A stretch of 30,402 nt of DNA from Oscillospiraceae bacterium (GCA_015064665.1 SVRU01000026.1:1-30402), one strand, 5' to 3'; counted from the first letter of the stretch, positions 1 through 7,900 are shown. Program-made: numbers and translations. Notes: generated from the letters alone by a model not told the origin.

Positions 1-195
1 TTGACTGCGGCAAAGTCCAACAAAATCCACAAAAAAATTATTCGCCGTAAGGTGCGAAGCAGTTTTAAAAGAATAGATTTTTTCATAGACAAGCTGAATT
101 TTTCGAGAAATATGCGGATATTTAAGAAAAATTCGGTGATGTATATGGGAAAATATATCTTTTAAAACCTTATGAGTTCGATTCTCTTACGGCTA
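1..195. repeat. Partial copy of a MITE-like structured repeat (left end)
   Basis: This stretch is the inverted counterpart of 29999-30193. The flanks 1-70 and 160-195 are the reverse complement of the right-end copy, with only one difference seen by eye. The core 62-168 is identical to 30026-30132 in the same orientation. The copy ends at about 195 with the terminal inverted repeat (ending CTTACGGCTA), three bases before the stop codon of the GH20 gene. It is cut off at the window start, so about 85 bp of the element are missing. No coding capacity is seen. Being an element copy is directly visible; calling it MITE-like is inference from size, terminal inverted repeats and lack of a gene. Confidence 0.85.
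62..168. repeat. 107-bp core flanked by 11-bp inverted repeats (candidate invertible segment)
   Basis: The segment is bounded by GTTTTAAAAGA (62-72) and its reverse complement TCTTTTAAAAC (158-168). Inside is an imperfect palindrome at 96-134: GAATTTTTC and GAAAAATTC enclose AAATAT-gcgg-ATATTT. The same 107 bp occur at 30026-30132 in the same direction although the surrounding element is inverted, so one copy has flipped relative to its flanks. Confidence 0.75.
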
Positions 196-197
196 CC

Positions 198-2036
198 CTA
201 ATAATATATCTTCGGCACTATTGTTACCAAGGGGCCTCCGACATATGAAAGACGCTGCTCTTCAAGCTCCTCTATTTTTTCAATTTTTCCGTCAAGATAC
301 ATACCTATTCTGCGCATTGCAGTTTTTGCCCGTTCCTTCATTCCGCCGTAAACGTGATCGCGGTTTTCAGTACCGAATGGGCGAAGATAGGTGTCCTTGT
401 GATAAGAATGGAGGCGACTGATGTCCTCAAGCTTTTCAAGATAACGAGGGAGAAGAATTCCTCTTATTTCTTCTAAGACCTGCTTATTGCCGCGCTTGTA
501 TGCGGAAACAAGCTTTTCGGCAATCTCGCATTTAAGTGCAAGCATATCAAAAATTGCGAGAGCAAAGCCGTAAAGGTAATTCCATTCGCTCTCATCTCTT
601 TCGTATACACGAAAAAAGTCTGCAGTTTTTTTATAATAATCACTTCTCGGATGTTCAATCAGGTCCTTATCAAGAACGTTAACAAATATATCACTTATAA
701 AATAGCGATTTCCTCTGCCGCTTCCCTTATAACCGGCGTTTTCTATCGCCTCGTCACTATCATATAAGTCATTAAAATTGCTAATTTTCATAAATGCGTC
801 ATACGATGCACCGGTTAAAAACTCAAAACGCTCTTCGATGCTTTCTGCATTATCGTTGTATGATAGCTCAGCGAAATGACAGAGCGCAAGATAGGTTGTT
901 TGGTAAATGGACGTAACGTAGATCCAAAGCGTGAGGAACACATCTTTAACACCTTTTTTCTTGCAAACGGAAAGAGAAGCTTTGGTAGCTTTCAATGAAA
1001 AATAATTATCTGTCAAGGGACTCTGCCAGCTTCTTGCACCTCCGGCAAAAATCGGGTTGTCCGAAAGAACAAAATACTTATCAAGCATATATTCCTCGCA
1101 TCCGATGTGCTGACCGTAATGCCAGAAAACTATTTCGACGTCTTTGCTGATGCTGCTTTTGATTTTTTCAGAGATAACAGCATCACGGTCGAAATTATTG
1201 CCGTTCTTCGAGGAATATGAAACGAACATATCCCCCCACATCATCGGCGAAAGCGAATGCTTTTTGCAGATTTCAACGACTCTGTTGACATGGCGTATAT
1301 ATATTTCGAACTGATCGTGATATCCGTGGAGCTGCAGATATTTTCCCAGTCCCAAACCGGCTGTTTCATCACATCCGATATGTATTTTGCGGCTTCTGAA
1401 CGGAGATGAGGAATTAATTATCATTTGCTCTATAAACTCATAGGTTTCCTCGCAATCAGGCAAAAGGTTCATCGGCATTATAGCAGGACCTTCTGATATT
1501 GCTTCTGCCTCGGGCCAACAGAGATAATTTTTCAAGTGCCCGAGTGTTTGTATACAAGGAACGGCTTCAATTCCCAATGAGTAAGCATAGTCATCAATAG
1601 CCTTCAGCTCATCAAAAGAATATCGTCCGCGCAGATAACCAAAATACGGGCGCTCTTTTATTTCGTACATATCTTCCATATAAAGCCATATCTGACTGTA
1701 GCCTAAAAGCGCGATATATTCACAAAAATCAAATATGCTTTTTACCGTAAGAGCTGAACCAAACGACAGGTCTAGCATACATCCTACGGTTTTAAAAGCG
1801 GCATTCTCCGAAACTTCGAATCTCTCACCGTTGTATTTTTCGATAAATATTCCCAAAAGCCTTGAGAAGTGATTGACTCTGTCACATTTTATATATCCTT
1901 CAGCGCCGTCAAAGCCAACTGTTAAACACTCGCTTTTTTCAAATCTTACCGTAACGCTCGGAAGCCTGTCATGAAATCTTTTTGAAATGACGTCAAGGCA
2001 TCTTTCATAATCCGGCGGTAAATTTATAATTTTCAT
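198..2036 (-). CDS. GH20-type beta-N-acetylhexosaminidase-like glycosidase
   Basis: Predicted exo-acting glycosidase of family GH20, which removes N-acetylglucosamine or N-acetylgalactosamine residues by substrate-assisted catalysis. The best evidence is HIGCDE in the middle of a TIM-barrel-like region (about residues 85-380); its Asp-Glu pair (about D223-E224) matches the GH20 catalytic DE. An N-terminal domain of about 80 residues precedes the barrel and a helical region follows it. No signal peptide is visible, so it should act in the cytoplasm on imported oligosaccharides. A TTG-free start at 2042 is possible, but GGGAG lies 8 nt before the ATG at 2036 and only 2 nt before the earlier one, so 2036 is chosen. 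It lies 18 nt after the GH42-like gene and probably shares its transcript. The exact substrate (lacto-N-biose, chitobiose or mucin-type) cannot be told. Its stop codon abuts the repeat at 1-195. Confidence 0.8.
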   Translation of the reverse strand: MKIINLPPDYERCLDVISKRFHDRLPSVTVRFEKSECLTVGFDGAEGYIKCDRVNHFSRLLGIFIEKYNGERFEVSENAAFKTVGCMLDLSFGSALTVKSIFDFCEYIALLGYSQIWLYMEDMYEIKERPYFGYLRGRYSFDELKAIDDYAYSLGIEAVPCIQTLGHLKNYLCWPEAEAISEGPAIMPMNLLPDCEETYEFIEQMIINSSSPFRSRKIHIGCDETAGLGLGKYLQLHGYHDQFEIYIRHVNRVVEICKKHSLSPMMWGDMFVSYSSKNGNNFDRDAVISEKIKSSISKDVEIVFWHYGQHIGCEEYMLDKYFVLSDNPIFAGGARSWQSPLTDNYFSLKATKASLSVCKKKGVKDVFLTLWIYVTSIYQTTYLALCHFAELSYNDNAESIEERFEFLTGASYDAFMKISNFNDLYDSDEAIENAGYKGSGRGNRYFISDIFVNVLDKDLIEHPRSDYYKKTADFFRVYERDESEWNYLYGFALAIFDMLALKCEIAEKLVSAYKRGNKQVLEEIRGILLPRYLEKLEDISRLHSYHKDTYLRPFGTENRDHVYGGMKERAKTAMRRIGMYLDGKIEKIEELEEQRLSYVGGPLVTIVPKIYY

Positions 2037-2054
2037 AGCCATATCTCCCGAATT

Positions 2055-3893
2055 TTATGTAAGACGGAACAGAGCCGTGTCGGGCTCAGAAAAATCATAT
2101 ACGAACTTTCCACGCTCAATATTTATCAGTTTGCCGGTAAAAAGCTCCTCTGCTACGGAAAATCCTTCATTCACCGTTACTGTAATATTCCCTCCGTCTT
2201 TCGTGTGTATTGCCAAAAGATTTCCTTCGGCATATACGGGAAGCTCCTCTTCAACGTTTATCATAACCCCGGCGTCTTTCGCAATTTCCTTCAAAACAGC
2301 CGGCGTGAGTTCGTCGTAATTATGAATATAATAGGAAATGTACTTTTCCGTTTTTCGTTTTGCAACGCCCTCTTCATAATAGCTGATGCCGGAGAGCTTC
2401 TCGCAGTTTTCTTTATTCAATTCACCGTCCGTCACAATTCCGGGAGCATATAACCACAGGACGCTTCTGCCGTCCTTTAGTACGTATTCATCAAGAATAC
2501 TGCGCTTTTCGGGTGTTAAATCAAAGAGAGACGTGAAAATTACAAGCTTATACCTGTCAAAATTCTTGATTTTCGGAATATCATTAAATGAATACACCTC
2601 GTAAGGCGCGCCGAGCCTATTGAGCTTGTTTCTTGTGCCTAAATTGATTTTTGGCGAGTTTTCGTGAAGCTGGTTTACGAAATAAGTGCTCTCGGCATCA
2701 ACCACCATAGCAACCTCGCAAGCGTCGACAGCATTCGTCGAAGAAATCCTATCCCAAAGTTTTTTCGCATCTGCGAGGCACTTCATAACCTTCTCGCCTT
2801 GATAAAAGCCTCCCCACATATCAAACCACCAAAGGTGCGTGCGCTTGATTAAGCCGAGCGCGGTCTCTCTTTTTATTCCTGCGACGGTTGATTTTTCATC
2901 CGGCCAGCGCGGATGATTAAAGTATACGTAAGGCGTAATATGATGATTTGACGTGTGCGTATGTTGATCGCACTCGTGAAGGAGCTTCTTGCCTCTTACA
3001 GCAGCACTGCCGCTTGGAATGAGAAATCCGCTTCCTCCACCGATATGACGGTCGCGGTAGGTTCCGGGGCTGATAAGAAAATCAATATCGTCACAATCAA
3101 GAACCCTTTCGTACGCAAGATGTCCGCAGGAAACCAGAGTTCCGATACCCTTTTCAAGTATATATCCGTAGAAGCAACCTATTTGGGCTTTGTCGCCGAT
3201 TATCTCTCTTGTATCACGTGCAAATCTCGTGATGGTATCCGCTATCGATTCGTTGCAGAAATGCCAATATTGAAGGGATAAACCGTCTGCGTTAGGATCA
3301 CGCAAAAAATCATCGTGCGTTACGTGCGCTCTTACCGACTCGGGCGGAATATCAATAGGGTCGGGTCGTCCGTGCGACAGCTGATAGCTTCTCCATGCGG
3401 CTCTGCGCTCAGGGCTTTCTGTTCCGTTTGAATAATCGTACCACTCGTCGGTTGCGCCGCAAGCAAGAACGTACGCGGCAATTCTCTCACCGTATTTTTC
3501 GTTTGCATATTTCACGAAATTTTTAAGATAATTTTCGGTAGATTCCAACCAGATGGGATTGTGAACCGCCTTTCCGAGATTTAAAAAGGAATCGTTGCAG
3601 CTTTTCAGATTGTTATGCTCAAGCCAGGCGGGAGAGTTAAGGTCTATCATCAGAAGAATTTTTGCTTCGGGCATAACCGACAAGACGTCTTCTACCATTC
3701 GGTCAAATGGGGTGAAATCAAATTTGTCGTACCAAAGCCAAGTAGGTGGGTACTGTGAATAAGGAGTTCCTATTGAATTTAACGTATGCGCAGGGTACAC
3801 ACAAACCGTGTTATAGCCTTCGTTGTTGAATTTCTCAATCGTGTCAAGAGGTGTGTGAAAAGACCTGTAAGCTATGAAGCCCGAATTTTTCAT
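2055..3893 (-). CDS. Putative clan GH-A glycosidase, GH42/beta-galactosidase-like
   Basis: 612-residue protein read as a TIM-barrel glycosidase with a C-terminal glutamine-amidotransferase-like (beta-galactosidase trimerisation type) domain from about residue 380, seen as YKLVIFTSLFDLTPEKRSIL and a later VLWLYAPG. Candidate catalytic glutamates are E150 in GATDEW (after strand 4) and E307 in LLHECDQHTHT (after strand 7), which fit the clan GH-A layout. This assignment is inference from motif position, not from a family signature. The open frame extends upstream to 4088, but the extra 65 residues are basic, low-quality sequence lying over the leader. The ATG at 3893 has AAAGGG 8 nt upstream and begins a typical fold (MKNSGFIAYRS), so it is chosen. 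No signal peptide. It is first gene of the two-gene glycosidase operon, driven by the promoter at 4074-4102. Confidence 0.65.
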   Translation of the reverse strand: MKNSGFIAYRSFHTPLDTIEKFNNEGYNTVCVYPAHTLNSIGTPYSQYPPTWLWYDKFDFTPFDRMVEDVLSVMPEAKILLMIDLNSPAWLEHNNLKSCNDSFLNLGKAVHNPIWLESTENYLKNFVKYANEKYGERIAAYVLACGATDEWYDYSNGTESPERRAAWRSYQLSHGRPDPIDIPPESVRAHVTHDDFLRDPNADGLSLQYWHFCNESIADTITRFARDTREIIGDKAQIGCFYGYILEKGIGTLVSCGHLAYERVLDCDDIDFLISPGTYRDRHIGGGSGFLIPSGSAAVRGKKLLHECDQHTHTSNHHITPYVYFNHPRWPDEKSTVAGIKRETALGLIKRTHLWWFDMWGGFYQGEKVMKCLADAKKLWDRISSTNAVDACEVAMVVDAESTYFVNQLHENSPKINLGTRNKLNRLGAPYEVYSFNDIPKIKNFDRYKLVIFTSLFDLTPEKRSILDEYVLKDGRSVLWLYAPGIVTDGELNKENCEKLSGISYYEEGVAKRKTEKYISYYIHNYDELTPAVLKEIAKDAGVMINVEEELPVYAEGNLLAIHTKDGGNITVTVNEGFSVAEELFTGKLINIERGKFVYDFSEPDTALFRLT

Positions 3894-3950
3894 TTTTCTT
3901 CCCTTTCTTATTGAACTTATAAAATGCGCAAATAACCGCACATAAATTAT

Positions 3951-4052
3951 GCTCCTTGCGAGCCGCGCCTCTTTCGTGGCGGTGCCGCACTTTGTTTTGC
4001 TTGTCGCAAAACGCTCGCCGAGCAATCGTCTTCGGCTTCCTTGCAAGTGAGC
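3951..4052. other. GC-rich folded insert in the leader of the glycosidase operon
   Basis: Within an otherwise AT-rich intergenic region this block is GC-rich and full of short inverted repeats. These include GTTTTGC-ttgtc-GCAAAAC (3994-4012), a GTGGCGG/CCGCAC hairpin around 3977-3990, and GCTC...AGCCG at one end facing CGGCTT...GAGC at the other. It sits in the roughly 175-nt transcribed leader of the GH42-like gene. It could be a small repeat element or a structured 5' leader. I do not recognise a known riboswitch. Confidence 0.45.
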
Positions 4053-4073
4053 TTTCAGATAAGCCTTACATAG

Positions 4074-4102
4074 ATTATACCATACCATCCATTCTCATTC
4101 AA
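4074..4102 (-). promoter_or_regulatory. Promoter of the glycosidase operon
   Basis: On the minus strand TTGAAT (4097-4102) is followed by a 17-bp spacer and TATAAT (4074-4079). Transcription would start near 4067, giving a leader of about 175 nt before the ATG at 3893. It faces the divergent promoter at 4139-4167, so the region between is the natural target for the adjacent AraC regulator. Confidence 0.75.
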
Positions 4103-4138
4103 TGTATTCAAATAACATTTTTTGTACTATACTGAACA

Positions 4139-4167
4139 TTGACTTTTAGAGTAATTTGTGTTAGAAT
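4139..4167 (+). promoter_or_regulatory. Promoter of the SGNH esterase / AraC unit
   Basis: TTGACT (4139-4144), a 17-bp spacer and TAGAAT (4162-4167) form a good sigma-A promoter. The start would be near 4174, about 47 nt before the ATG at 4221. It is divergent from the glycosidase promoter, with the two -35 boxes about 36 bp apart. Confidence 0.75.
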
Positions 4168-4220
4168 CAGTAAGGGTAATTGCGTTTTGCCCGAAATTTA
4201 AGCGACAGGGAGATAATAAA

Positions 4221-4838
4221 ATGAGTCAGTATACATACGAACACGAAAACAAGGATACCGCGCTTGAAACATATGAATGGGATAACGTATGGTGGGAGCA
4301 GCCGGGAAGAAACGATGTTCCGCGAGTACTGTATATAGGTGATTCCATATCCTGCAACACCAGAAGAACGGCAACGTCTTGTTCGGACGGTAAAATACTG
4401 TTCGATGGTTTTGGAACTTCGAAGGCGTTAGACAACCCGTTTTTGTTTGATTCTATCCATATGTTTGCCAAACAGCAAAAACACCGAGATGCAATTCTAT
4501 TCAACAACGGACTTCACGGCTGGCACCTTGATGACGATACGCAATATCTGCACTACTACGAGCAAACGGTAAAGTTCCTTATTGATGAATTCAAGGATAC
4601 TCCTATAATCATAGCTCTAACAACAAGTGTATCTGATACGGAAAGAGAGGAGCGAGTAAAACTCAGAAACAAGGTTGCTGCGCAAGTAGCCGCAAAATAT
4701 GGATTGTCGGTGGTGGATCTTTACTCGGTCTCTATAAAAGCTGCTGATTTTCGTACTGCTGACGGCGTTCATTTTACCACCGATGGATATGGAAAATTTG
4801 CTGAACAAATCGTCAGTGATTTAAAAAAATTATTGTAA
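4221..4838 (+). CDS. SGNH/GDSL-family hydrolase (probable carbohydrate esterase)
   Basis: 205-residue single-domain esterase of the SGNH type. Block I is GDSI with the nucleophile S42. The block III Asn is in the NNG at about 95-97, and the catalytic Asp and His are D181 and H184 in DGVHFTTDGY near the C-terminus. Such enzymes remove acetyl groups from sugars or other short acyl esters. There is no signal peptide, so it probably acts inside the cell with the two glycosidases opposite it. The chosen ATG has AGGGAG 8 nt upstream; an in-frame start at 4158 lies within the promoter and is rejected. The AraC gene follows after 26 nt, probably on the same transcript. The family call is firm; an acetyl-xylan or acetyl-hexosamine specificity would be guesswork. 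Confidence 0.85.
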   Translation: MSQYTYEHENKDTALETYEWDNVWWEQPGRNDVPRVLYIGDSISCNTRRTATSCSDGKILFDGFGTSKALDNPFLFDSIHMFAKQQKHRDAILFNNGLHGWHLDDDTQYLHYYEQTVKFLIDEFKDTPIIIALTTSVSDTEREERVKLRNKVAAQVAAKYGLSVVDLYSVSIKAADFRTADGVHFTTDGYGKFAEQIVSDLKKLL

Positions 4839-4864
4839 AATGAGGCTATGTAAAAAATATAATA

Positions 4865-5722
4865 ATGATTTATAATTTAGATAACGAAATAAGGGTTAGA
4901 ACCTTTGGGCGTATATCGCGGAACAAGGGTGCATGGCATAGCGGTCAATGCACTCCTTACAGCACCTTGTTATACTGTATACGAGGTTCGTTTGATATGA
5001 GCGTAGAAAACGAAATTTTCCACGTTGAGCCTTCGGACGTCTTGCTTATACCGCCAAATATGTTTTTTTTGCCGCTCAACGGAGGAGCGTGTGAATATTA
5101 CGTCATTAGTTTTTTAGCGGCGAGCGTCACCGAAAATATTACAAAAAACAAATTAAGCGTTACGAGACGTATAGAGCTAAACGACGGTTATGCATACAAA
5201 TGCAAGAGTGAATATACTTCCCTGAGCGAGATTCGGAATTTCACAAAAAACACACCTACAAGTGTCAAGCATATATTTGAAAGAGCAAACAAGCTGGAGC
5301 CGAACGAAAGCTTTAATGAACAGTTGCTTCTCGATCAACTCGTTAAGGAACTTTTAATTCTTCTCGGCAACGTAAATTCCCTGAAGCAAAGCCGCAGATT
5401 AGGCGGTATTTTAAAATATATTGAACAAAATTACTCTAGCACACTAAGTCTCTCCGGTATATCTCAAAAATTTTCATTATCGGAATCCTACGTCTCAAGA
5501 CTGTTCAAAAAAGAGCTTAACTGCAAGCCATCGGAATATATAAACAACGTGAGAATATCGGCTGCGGAAGAGTTGCTTTTAACAACCGAGTTGTCAGTAA
5601 CGGAAATATCCGCTAAGGTTGGTTATTCCGACGTTTACTACTTTTCAAAAACTTTCAAACGGATAGTCGGCATTTCGCCGTCAAAGGCAAGAGCGTCAAA
5701 TACAGGCTTCGTTACTCCGTAA
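4865..5722 (+). CDS. AraC-family transcriptional regulator
   Basis: 285 residues. The first roughly 130 form a cupin-like sensor domain (HVEPSDVLLIPPNMFFLP is typical of the sugar-binding half). Residues about 185-280 are the double helix-turn-helix of AraC/XylS proteins, including SLSGISQKFSLSESYVSRLF and VTEISAKVGYSDVYYFSKTF, followed by the usual GISPSKAR. It probably senses a sugar and switches the divergent glycosidase and esterase promoters. The ribosome site is weak: the nearest purine-rich run (GAGG) is about 19 nt before the ATG. No other in-frame start looks better. Co-transcription with the esterase gene 26 nt upstream may explain this. Confidence 0.93.
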   Translation: MIYNLDNEIRVRTFGRISRNKGAWHSGQCTPYSTLLYCIRGSFDMSVENEIFHVEPSDVLLIPPNMFFLPLNGGACEYYVISFLAASVTENITKNKLSVTRRIELNDGYAYKCKSEYTSLSEIRNFTKNTPTSVKHIFERANKLEPNESFNEQLLLDQLVKELLILLGNVNSLKQSRRLGGILKYIEQNYSSTLSLSGISQKFSLSESYVSRLFKKELNCKPSEYINNVRISAAEELLLTTELSVTEISAKVGYSDVYYFSKTFKRIVGISPSKARASNTGFVTP

Positions 5723-6044
5723 AAGCCTTTTTATTGCGCCCTACTGTATCTACGTAAAACCCTCTGCACCAAAAATGACGGTTTCCGTATTTATACTTCA
5801 AGTTCGCATATTTTTCGAAAATCATCAGGCTGATTTTTCCTTTAAGGCACCTTATTCAATGCCCAAAGTACAGAATAATTGTTGGGTTAATTATTAAAAC
5901 GATACAGCCTAATGCACAAATAGTTGCAAGCGCATAAAAATAATATCATACTCCTGGCAGCGAATTCGGGAAAGAAAAGGGTCGATACAAAAAGCTAAAA
6001 GACATAGTTATATGCTATGCTAATGCTAGTTGTATCGACCTGTT
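5723..6044. other. Gene-free interval between AraC regulator and AAA ATPase gene
   Basis: No open frame here looks coding. It holds a weak AT-rich hairpin at 5818-5837 (AAAATCA-tcaggc-TGATTTT followed by TCCTTT) that could end the AraC transcript. It also holds the perfect inverted repeat at 5979-6040 described separately. Around 5802-5820 a short stretch (GCATATTTTTCGAAAA) faintly resembles the core of the terminal repeat element in reverse orientation. Confidence 0.5.
5979..6040 (-). terminator. Perfect inverted repeat, probable terminator of the AAA ATPase gene
   Basis: GGTCGATACAA at 5980-5990 pairs with TTGTATCGACC at 6030-6040, enclosing 39 nt that contain further partial pairing. On the minus strand the stem is followed by CTTTTCTTTCC and lies 5 nt beyond the ATPase stop codon. 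The loop is longer than in a standard intrinsic terminator, so a binding site or cassette boundary is also possible. Confidence 0.5.
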
Positions 6045-7397
6045 TTATATCAAGACCTCATCTTCGCTTGACATTGGCTTGATAAACATTACAAAGTAAA
6101 TCGGGAGATAGGTTACTTTACCTACTGTTTTTATTTCTCTTTCATTTGATAAGACATATCCACACTTTGCAGGATATGATTCGCTATTCAAAAAATGATT
6201 CAGCGCACTGTGAATAGTGTAATCTCTTCCGCTCTTTACTTCTATCGGCAAAATCGAAAGATTGTCAAAATCATCTACCAGGAAATCGACCTCGCCACGA
6301 TTTCTATTATCGTAATAGAAAAGCTTATGACCGAGTGCTTTCAGTTGACCTGCCACGGCTGTTTCATAAAGTGCGCCAAGATTTATAGAGCGCACGTCAT
6401 CAAGTATAGGCTTCGCGTTGTTCTTATACAAAAGACCGGAGAGCAGTCCAACGTCGTTCATATAAAGCTTAAGCAGTGTTTTATCTTCTGATTGCACGAG
6501 TGGAAAAATAGGATTCGCAATTGCTTTTACTTCAAGCGCAATACCCGAGCTTGTCAGATAGTCAAATTCATCTGCATAGTTTTTGAATCTTTTTCCCACT
6601 ATGCCCTCGATATCTTTTGCAACTATTCGCTTCTTGGTATTCTGCATAGTTGAGGGCAGCATATCGTATATACGTTTGATTTTGAGCTTGTTCCCCGCAT
6701 CGTATTTTGATGCATCTTCACCGTAAAATCTAATGATATCTTCCTGTATCTTTCGAATAACAACAACGTTTCGGGTTTTCAAAAATTCATTTACCGCATC
6801 AGGAAGACCGCCAACTATCAAATATTTCTTGAATAGATCAAGCAGCTTTTCGTGCATAGCCTCGTCAAGAGATTTGCGAGATAAAAACTTGTTTTCAAGA
6901 ACGTTAATTGCTTCGCTTGAGAATCCGTTTGCGATTAAGAACTCCTCAAAGTCAAGCTGATACATTCTCTTTATTTCGATAGAACCAATAGGAATAGAAC
7001 CGGTATTAGCAAGAGTAACACCGAGCAGTGAGCCCGATGCAATATAAGTATACTTATCATCTTGCTTTAAAAATTTAAGAAGCGTAATAAACTGGGGATA
7101 TTCTTGGATTTCATCAAGAAAGATTAATGTGTTCTCCTTATCCTTCATTTTATCCCCGGCAATAGTGCTGAGTGTAAAATAGAAGTCCTCTACAGTATTA
7201 ACGTTCTTAAAAAGTTTGCTGCCTTCTTTATCCTGGGCAAAGTTAATTTCAATGTAATTCTCTTTGAAGAGATCTACACCAACTTTGCGAATTATATATG
7301 ATTTACCAATCTGACGAGCTCCGTCAATCACGAGAATCTTGTTACTATTCAAAGTCAAATATTCTCTAATAAAGCTCTCGATTTTTCTAAAAAGCAC
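6045..7397 (-). CDS. AAA+ ATPase with C-terminal DUF4143 (nuclease-like fold) domain
   Basis: 450-residue P-loop protein of the AAA_14/DUF4143 type found widely in gut bacteria; its role is not established. Walker A is GARQIGKS near the N-terminus and Walker B is TLIFLDEIQEYP. The ATPase core runs to about residue 200. A helical middle (DIIRFYGEDASKY) and a C-terminal domain with GEVDFLVDD ... PIEVKSG follow; that pattern resembles the D-ExK centre of PD-(D/E)XK nucleases. A GTG at 7397 is chosen because GGGAGG lies 9 nt upstream. The upstream ATG at 7421 would place that ribosome site inside the gene. It has its own promoter and terminator, so it is a single-gene unit. By eye it is more AT-rich than the housekeeping genes to the right, which fits recent arrival. 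A defence or toxin-control role is speculation. Confidence 0.85.
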   Translation of the reverse strand: MLFRKIESFIREYLTLNSNKILVIDGARQIGKSYIIRKVGVDLFKENYIEINFAQDKEGSKLFKNVNTVEDFYFTLSTIAGDKMKDKENTLIFLDEIQEYPQFITLLKFLKQDDKYTYIASGSLLGVTLANTGSIPIGSIEIKRMYQLDFEEFLIANGFSSEAINVLENKFLSRKSLDEAMHEKLLDLFKKYLIVGGLPDAVNEFLKTRNVVVIRKIQEDIIRFYGEDASKYDAGNKLKIKRIYDMLPSTMQNTKKRIVAKDIEGIVGKRFKNYADEFDYLTSSGIALEVKAIANPIFPLVQSEDKTLLKLYMNDVGLLSGLLYKNNAKPILDDVRSINLGALYETAVAGQLKALGHKLFYYDNRNRGEVDFLVDDFDNLSILPIEVKSGRDYTIHSALNHFLNSESYPAKCGYVLSNEREIKTVGKVTYLPIYFVMFIKPMSSEDEVLI

Positions 7398-7432
7398 GAT
7401 TGTAAACCTCCCGTGAAACATTTTTCAACAAT

Positions 7433-7461
7433 AGTATAACATAGTTTTTTACACTTTTCAA
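7433..7461 (-). promoter_or_regulatory. Promoter of the AAA ATPase gene
   Basis: On the minus strand TTGAAA (7456-7461), a 17-bp spacer and TATACT (7433-7438). The -35 box lies inside the proximal copy of the 17-bp direct repeat at 7451-7500, so a protein bound to that repeat would compete with RNA polymerase. Confidence 0.65.
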
Positions 7462-7500
7462 TATATTTTTAATATTTTTTCAAACACTTTTCAATATATT
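7451..7500. repeat. Two 17-bp direct repeats overlapping the ATPase promoter
   Basis: ACACTTTTCAATATATT occurs at 7451-7467 and again at 7484-7500, start to start 33 bp (about three helical turns). The first copy covers the -35 box. The spacing and position suggest an operator, possibly for self-regulation; that is inference. Confidence 0.7.
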
Positions 7501-7868
7501 ATTTGTCAAATAAAATACACTTATGTATTATTGGGAGTTAATTATTATTAAAAATTCATACACCATAAAAAAGAAAAAAGAGGCCGGACAAGCAGCATCG
7601 AAAAAATACTCAAAAATGCGTTTTCTGATTACAATGTCTAAACCTAGGTAATATCCGCTTTTGCCCTTTGGGAAAGGATATTCCAACAACGAGTACGAAA
7701 ACGAGTGTTTTATAAAAACCCCGAGCGGCAAACAAGTACGGGAATCAGCCTCGCCCACAAGGTTTCGACGCGAGACGGCGAGGCTGTGATTCGAATCCCG
7801 GCGCAAATCACGCAAAGCATGTTTGCGCTGGGTTCGATGACGTACGGGTCACCAACCACAAAAAAAGA
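7501..7868. other. Gene-free, structured interval left of the tRNA genes
   Basis: No convincing gene. Open frames here run through the tRNA copies and have no ribosome site. The right half contains stable potential hairpins: CAGCCTCGCC (7746-7755) with GGCGAGGCTG (7777-7786), and GCGCAAA (7801-7807) with TTTGCGC (7822-7828). These are followed by the inverted copy of the tRNA-Glu 3' end at 7829-7861. A GATTCGAATCC stretch at 7788-7798 resembles a tRNA T arm but its flanks do not pair, so no tRNA is called. It may be a degenerate tRNA or an unrecognised structured RNA. Confidence 0.45.
7829..7861 (+). repeat. Inverted partial copy of the tRNA-Glu 3' end
   Basis: TGGGTTCGAT (7829-7838), then after a small difference a 21-nt perfect match (7841-7861) to the acceptor end, CCA and the first bases beyond it of the tRNA-Glu gene. 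It lies in opposite orientation to that gene and faces it across the terminator. It lacks the D and anticodon arms, so it is a remnant and not a tRNA. Such 3'-end fragments are typical scars of integration at a tRNA gene, although those are normally direct rather than inverted. Confidence 0.75.
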
Positions 7869-7892
7869 AAAGCACCACTGTTGTGGTGCTTT
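7861..7892 (-). terminator. Intrinsic terminator of the tRNA-Met/tRNA-Glu transcript
   Basis: AAAGCACCAC (7869-7878) pairs with GTGGTGCTTT (7883-7892) around a 4-nt loop. On the minus strand it is followed by TTTCTTTTTT. It lies 8 nt beyond the CCA end of tRNA-Glu. Confidence 0.9.
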
Positions 7893-7900
7893 CTTGTGGT

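Noticed and set aside
3894..4088. N-terminal extension of the GH42-like protein
   Set aside because: The extra 65 residues lie over the folded GC-rich leader and the promoter start, and are basic with no fold. The ATG at 3893 has a good ribosome site.
7788..7798. Additional tRNA gene on the plus strand, from GATTCGAATCC
   Set aside because: The flanking bases cannot form a 5-bp T stem, and no acceptor, D or anticodon arm is present at the right spacing.
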